DNA of 64,000 bases from Phycicoccus sp. Soil802 (lineage in GTDB: Bacteria > Actinomycetota > Actinomycetes > Actinomycetales > Dermatophilaceae), in the NCBI RefSeq assembly GCF_001429605.1, contig NZ_LMSS01000004.1, positions 1-64,000 of the forward strand, written 5' to 3'. Below, one piece after another: positions 62,983-64,000 of this stretch (its first letter is position 1; each line of letters begins with the position of its first letter). A model generated the notes under the pieces. That model saw only the letters and a list, made by a program, of their open reading frames with translations, was not told the origin of the DNA and ran no database searches. A program made the position numbers and the translations under genes.

Positions 62983-64000
<1,018 letters not shown>

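Overview
The window is a very GC-rich actinobacterial chromosome segment. Several features point to a high-GC actinomycete, most likely of the Intrasporangiaceae type: GTG/TTG starts, TGATG/ATGA coupled genes, a SigR/RsrA mycothiol-type redox switch, Ni-superoxide dismutase with its maturation protease, a ribosomal bL37-like miniprotein, and actinobacterial SARP/STAND and LitR/CarH regulators. The genus is an inference; no 16S or other decisive marker is present.

Region 1 (1-7605) is accessory DNA of visibly lower GC. It holds the 3' end of a broken IS481-type transposase, a 1661-residue SARP-BTAD/nSTAND/WD40 signalling protein, a frameshifted duplicate of that protein's last WD40 blades, and a secreted aromatic-rich protein. 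It ends at a 47-bp 3' fragment of a CAT-anticodon tRNA-Met followed by the tRNA's own terminator. This is the typical right junction of an element integrated in a tRNA 3' end; the intact tRNA and the integrase should lie to the left, outside the window.

Region 2 (7.7-18.4 kb) is chromosomal: a frameshifted serine beta-lactamase-like hydrolase, a cupin, a DUF3303-like protein, a stand-alone MraY, a zinc-ribbon/NERD-like protein, a CDF metal exporter, a SNF2-type helicase with a long structured leader, a His-rich protein and a DUF4331 protein paired with a small Tat-signal protein.

Region 3 (18.5-27.9 kb) is a probable light-responsive lipid-modification locus. A MerR-B12 (LitR/CarH) photoreceptor is divergent from a membrane acyltransferase, followed by a tightly coupled run of FAD amine oxidoreductase, DUF1365, two cyclopropane-synthase-like methyltransferases and DUF1295. 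An ECF sigma factor with an overlapping acidic membrane protein follows.

Region 4 (28-41.7 kb): HIT protein, Ogt, a secreted transglycosylase, type II NADH dehydrogenase, an M16 peptidase pair, a HisN-like phosphatase, and a complete dpp/opp-type peptide ABC operon with terminators.

Region 5 (41.7-50.5 kb): an autoregulated-looking ECF sigma factor with a membrane partner, divergent from a SodC-like secreted protein; rsgA, aroA, a DoxX protein, a YedK/HMCES protein, an alpha/beta hydrolase, ferritin, and sigR-rsrA with a SigR-type promoter and an upstream alternative start.

Region 6 (50.5-64 kb): a bL37-like gene, an unusual 50-residue peptide with a duplicated RGWTWTG unit, two HD-domain membrane proteins, an SSS symporter with DUF3311, sodN-sodX fused to an amino-acid ABC operon, a malic enzyme, a 12-bp minisatellite and the dTDP-rhamnose genes rmlC, rmlA and rmlB (the last cut by the window end).
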